In this document: in pieces, positions 60,968 to 64,000 of the stretch
How the letters are laid out: each line of letters begins with the position of its first letter
Numbering within the stretch: position 1 is the first letter of the stretch
NCBI GenBank assembly: GCA_963729795.1
Contig: CAVSPC010000014.1
Coordinates: 1-64,000 of the forward strand
Direction: 5' to 3'
Length of the DNA stretch: 64,000 nucleotides
DNA from: CAWBBA01 sp963729795
Lineage (GTDB): Bacteria > Desulfobacterota > Desulfomonilia > Desulfomonilales > Desulfomonilaceae
The notes under the pieces: model-generated
The model's input: the letters and a program-made list of their open reading frames with translations, nothing else
Told to the model about the DNA's origin: nothing
The model's database searches: none
Position numbers and translations under genes: made by a program

Positions 60968-61663
60968 GTGAAAATCTGGATTGTTGCATCCTCCGAGACC
61001 GAATTGGCGCAACTCAAGACCGATCTGAATGCTCGCCGTGTCGGGACGGCTGGAGGGCTTCCCTTCTATGCCGGAAGTTTCGGGAATAGCGAGATCTACC
61101 TAGGGGTCACCGGAGTAGGCGTTACGGCCGCCGCTCTGGCACTGGGCGCTTTTCTAGCCACGGTGCCGGTCGATCAGGCGATCATGGTGGGCTCTGCAGG
61201 GGCTTTCCCGGACTCAGGTCTCACTATCGGTGATGTGGCTATCGCCGCTTCAGAGACGTTGGCTGAGCTTGGTCTCTGTTCCGGCCGCGGTGTGGGAGAC
61301 GCTCACGCCTTGCGGTTGCCGGGTCTGGACCAAACGCTATCCTTGGACCAACAGCTCGCCGACGCACTGGCGCAATCAGCACAAGAATCAGGCGGTGTTC
61401 GCATGGGCCCGTTCCTGAGCGTAGTCGGCGTCTCTGACAGCGAAGACCAGGCTACGGCCAGAGCATCCCGTTTTCGGACTATTGCGGAAAACATGGAAGG
61501 CTACGCCCTGGCCCTGGCAAGCCAACGCTTCGGATTGAGGGTCGGCGAGGTGAGGGGGATAAGCAACATCGCCGGCGCCCGTGACAAGTCTGTCTGGAAT
61601 CTTGATCTTGCCAACATGCGAGTCCAGGAGACTGTGCTCAATTACTTGCGGAGAGTACTTTGA
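60968..61663 (+). CDS. mqnB: Futalosine hydrolase MqnB
   Basis: A 231-residue nucleosidase of the purine/uridine phosphorylase fold. It releases hypoxanthine from futalosine. Family text: VGVTAAALALGAFL, MVGSAGAFPDSGLTIGDVAIA, and ENMEGYALALASQRFGL with the substrate-binding Glu pair; SNIAGARDKSVWNLDLA holds the catalytic Asp. I choose the GTG at 60968 (MKIWIVASSETEL); the frame is open to a TTG at 60938 inside the TetR gene. It overlaps mqnD by 4 bases (TTGA). Confidence 0.9.
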   Translation: MKIWIVASSETELAQLKTDLNARRVGTAGGLPFYAGSFGNSEIYLGVTGVGVTAAALALGAFLATVPVDQAIMVGSAGAFPDSGLTIGDVAIAASETLAELGLCSGRGVGDAHALRLPGLDQTLSLDQQLADALAQSAQESGGVRMGPFLSVVGVSDSEDQATARASRFRTIAENMEGYALALASQRFGLRVGEVRGISNIAGARDKSVWNLDLANMRVQETVLNYLRRVL

Positions 61664-62490
61664 TTTCCCTGAATATCGGTTATTCGCCCTGTCCGAACGA
61701 CACATTCATCATGGCCGCGCTTGCTCGGCATCTAGTCGCGGTTCCGTATGATTTCAAGCCGGTTCTGGCAGATGTGGAAACCCTCAACCAGTGGGCGCTG
61801 GAGGAGCGGCTAGAGGTAACGAAGCTGAGCTTCGCGGCGCTAGGCACAGTAAGAAATTCCTACGGCCTGCTGCCTTCAGGCGGGGCATTAGGACGTGGAT
61901 GTGGTCCCCTGCTCGTTGCACGTCGTGGAGGCACCTTGGCCGGATTAGATTCCGGCGTCGTGGCTGCTCCCGGAAACTTCACTACCGCCAGACTTCTCTT
62001 GAGTCTTTTTTGCGGTAGGACGCCGCAGTTCGAGCAGATGATTTTCTCGGACGTGATGCCGGCAGTAGAGCGGGGGGATGCGGATTACGGACTGGTCATA
62101 CACGAAGGCCGATTCACTTATACCAAATTCGGTCTGGAAGCACTCCTGGACCTTGGCGTCTGGTGGGAACAGAAGACTGGCCTTCCTCTGCCGCTTGGAG
62201 GTATCGCTATTCGCCGGGACTTCGGTTCGGAAGTGGCGCAAAAGGTCGATGAGTCGATCCGCTCTTCTCTTTTGTACGCCAGGAAGCAGCCAAGCGACAT
62301 CATGGATTATGTCCTTTCACACGCTCAGGAAATGGACTTAGATGTTGTGAGCCAACACATCGAGCTGTATGTAAATTCCTTCAGCCTCGATCTGGGCGTG
62401 GAGGGACGGCAAGCAATCGAAACGCTGTTCTCTAAAGCTGAAGAGTCAGGCTTGATCGCCGCATCGTCTCTTCCGATAATGGCCTATTAG
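61660..62490 (+). CDS. mqnD: 1,4-dihydroxy-6-naphthoate synthase MqnD
   Basis: A 276-residue protein with periplasmic-binding-like fold, cytoplasmic, converting cyclic dehypoxanthinyl futalosine to 1,4-dihydroxy-6-naphthoate. It begins ISLNIGYSPCPNDTFIMAAL, the family signature, and has EVTKLSFAALGTV, GCGPLLVARRGG, VIHEGRFTYTKFGLEALLDLGVWWE and PLPLGGIAIRR. The start is a TTG overlapping the mqnB stop. With mqnE, mqnC, mqnX and mqnA the window encodes every known step from chorismate to this intermediate. Confidence 0.93.
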   Translation: MISLNIGYSPCPNDTFIMAALARHLVAVPYDFKPVLADVETLNQWALEERLEVTKLSFAALGTVRNSYGLLPSGGALGRGCGPLLVARRGGTLAGLDSGVVAAPGNFTTARLLLSLFCGRTPQFEQMIFSDVMPAVERGDADYGLVIHEGRFTYTKFGLEALLDLGVWWEQKTGLPLPLGGIAIRRDFGSEVAQKVDESIRSSLLYARKQPSDIMDYVLSHAQEMDLDVVSQHIELYVNSFSLDLGVEGRQAIETLFSKAEESGLIAASSLPIMAY

Positions 62491-62994
62491 ACCGATTCGC
62501 TTTCAAAAAAGTGAGAATGGGCCGATAGCAAACGGCACTGACCTGGCGCCATGATGGTACTCAGGTCAGTGGCACCCAACATCCAGTCAAGATCGGGGCC
62601 TGGGGGCCACGGATCTGGGATTTGTCAGATCCGTGCTGTATTTCCTTGATTGTTCACTGTTTGGTGCCGCCCTGGTATTATTAGACCGAATCGCTTTCAA
62701 GCAAGGCAGCCCGGCGCTGAAGCACCGGTCTATTTTCTGTCTCCCCGATGGGGCTCAAATGCAAGCGTCCCGTAGGGATGGAGGATAGTAGCCCGGTCCC
62801 GCGCGGAACGCGGGATTGCCGGGAAAAAAGGGCGTCATTATTATGGTTCCCAAGCTCCGCCTGGTAATCGAGCGGTAAGCGAATCCGCGTTAAGTTAAGG
62901 GGGATCTTGGTCATGAGTTTTCCAGGAGGGACTGAAAGATTTGCCCATAGTTTGCCCTTTTGTTCCGTTTTTCGTATGTGCAATGTTTGAGGAT
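62491..62994. other. Intergenic, no gene; repeats
   Basis: About 500 bases with no supported gene. A hairpin-like repeat with cccgcgcggaacgcgggattgccggg is near 62796-62822, of the same family as in 205-240 and 4680-4710. The phrase gaccgattcgctttcaa occurs at about 62490 and, as gaccgaatcgctttcaa, at about 62684, so 62490-62700 may be a short duplication or element. Confidence 0.4.
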
Positions 62995-63900
62995 CTATTG
63001 AAGAATGAGCGGATACTCACCTCCGGTCAACAAAGCCGGCAGGATGCGTTGACTAAAGAAGTCGGCCGCTTTAAGCACGCTGAGGTGTTGTCCTGTCGTT
63101 TCATAGACGAAGGCGGCAAGCCGGGTGAAAAAGCTAGTCTGAAAGAGCGTGATATAAATAAGTCTCGCGTAGATGAGCAGTTGCACCTCCGTTGGGGTGG
63201 GATGATCAAATGCATGAATCTTAAAGTGGCTTTTCCAGGATTTGAAGATGATTTCGATGCGCCAACGCACCCCGTAGATCCGGGACACTGTCCTGGCATC
63301 CCAGGTCTTTTGGGGGACGTTGGTGAGAAAGATCTCCCATCCGAGAAGGGCCAAATGGGTTGGATCGGGATTGAGCCGTTTGTCTCGACTGTGGAGCAGT
63401 TTTCTCCTTCTTTGGCCGGCAATAGGCTCAGGGATCGGAATGGCCACTACCCGCACGGGGAGTCTCTCCTCGCTGCCGGCAAGGAGCCCTTCGTCAAGGG
63501 TTCCGTGTTTTTTCAGGTTCCCGAGCAGATCAAAGCGTTTGCCGGTGGGGTGGAAGAGAGTTATCTTATGGGAATAGCGACTCAGGTAGAAAGCTTTGTT
63601 CTCACCGATGGACCTGAAGACACGAAGGGAAGAGTAGCCCAAGTCGCGGATCACCAGATCTCCCGCCTGGATAATATCCAAGATGGAAGGAGAGGCGCAT
63701 TGGTCGTTGCACCGGTAAGCTGTGAGCTGAAATGAGACAAATGTCTCGGTGAGGGCATTGTAGGTGGTCTGAAGTTTGACTGACGCGCTGGTTTTACCTG
63801 ACTGATATTTGGCGCCTGGAAAAAAATTTCCAAGCTTTTGAGGAAGAGAAAGGTTTGACTTCTCCTTTCTTGCGCAGGACGAGTACGCACCTATAGCGCC
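62995..63900 (-). mobile_element. IS4-type transposase, partial, running towards the right edge
   Basis: The frame from about 63900 down to 62995 reads LSLPQKLGNFFPGAKYQSG, VKLQTTYNALTETFVSFQLT, AGDLVIRDLGYSSLRVFRSI with a catalytic Asp, and YGVRWRIEIIFKSWKS, the exact Y-(2)-R-(3)-E-(6)-K signature of IS4-type transposases, followed by a helical C-terminus. No ATG precedes it in this frame and a stop occurs at about 63930, so either the 5' part is in another frame after a break or it is a remnant. The other end of the element is not visible. Confidence 0.8.
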
Positions 63901-64000
63901 CCGCCCTGCTCTGTTCTTGGTTGTGATTTAGGGATTTGGTTACGCGGCTACTTCGGTTTGCAGGTAGGAAATCAAGTGGCTGGCGGATTCGCGAGAGAGG

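Noticed and set aside
62941..63735. 264-codon plus-strand open frame near the right edge
   Set aside because: Antisense to the IS4-type transposase, which carries the Y-R-E-K signature on the minus strand.
1..64000. tRNA, rRNA genes and CRISPR arrays
   Set aside because: I looked for T-loop text, rRNA landmarks and evenly spaced direct repeats by eye and saw none; a covariance-model scan would be decisive.

Overview
The window looks like chromosomal DNA of an anaerobic deltaproteobacterium (Desulfobacterota, perhaps Desulfomonile-like). This is inference from content: the futalosine menaquinone route, two branched-chain-amino-acid-type ABC importers, fatty/aromatic acyl-CoA genes, a sigma-54 activator and a molybdate importer. 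No rRNA, tRNA or CRISPR array was seen.

Layout. 0-3 kb: end of an ISL3-type insertion sequence, a MaoC-like hydratase and an MFS exporter. 3.3-15.3 kb: a leftward operon livF-livG-acyl-CoA synthetase-livH-livM-two tandem substrate-binding proteins, then thiolase, TetR regulator and a divergent acyl-CoA dehydrogenase, suggesting import and CoA-dependent oxidation of a carboxylic acid. 15.7-19.9 kb: mqnE-mqnC-mqnX-mqnA with overlapping or adjoining genes; the remaining menaquinone steps, mqnB-mqnD, lie at 61-62.5 kb behind another TetR gene. 20-27.5 kb: ankyrin proteins, an IclR regulator, a rearranged molybdate transporter (modC convergent with modB; modA frameshifted), a frameshifted DUF364-like gene, a stand-alone receiver and an outer-membrane porin-like protein. 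28.6-32.4 kb: an SMR pump, a btaA-btaB betaine-lipid operon and a CPBP protease-like membrane protein.

33-52 kb holds the most interesting system: a PAS-PAS-AAA+-Fis activator, three iterated candidate activator sites, a well-matched -24/-12 promoter, then a long co-directional catabolic cluster. It encodes two halves of a PEP-synthase-like phosphotransferase (ATP-grasp subunit first, swivelling-histidine subunit near the end, as in phenylphosphate synthase), an amidohydrolase, an atypical HAD protein coupled to an unknown protein, an Old Yellow Enzyme with a cysteine cluster, an aryl-CoA-ligase-like enzyme, an SDR, an acyl-CoA dehydrogenase, a complete ABC importer with a Tat-exported binding protein, and a hexapeptide-repeat protein. 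The substrate is unknown; a phenolic or alicyclic acid is my best inference.

52-60 kb is decayed accessory DNA: a second stand-alone receiver, an RHH antitoxin with a truncated Doc toxin, an unknown gene pair, a nonsense-interrupted gene, a broken IS1634-like transposase and an ISL3 element (8-bp target duplication) that split a zinc-ribbon/DUF4870 gene. An IS4-type transposase runs off the right edge. Single-base frame breaks are unusually frequent (livG, modA, DUF364 and the ISL3 transposase each carry exactly one extra base relative to an intact frame), so either gene decay or sequence error must be considered.
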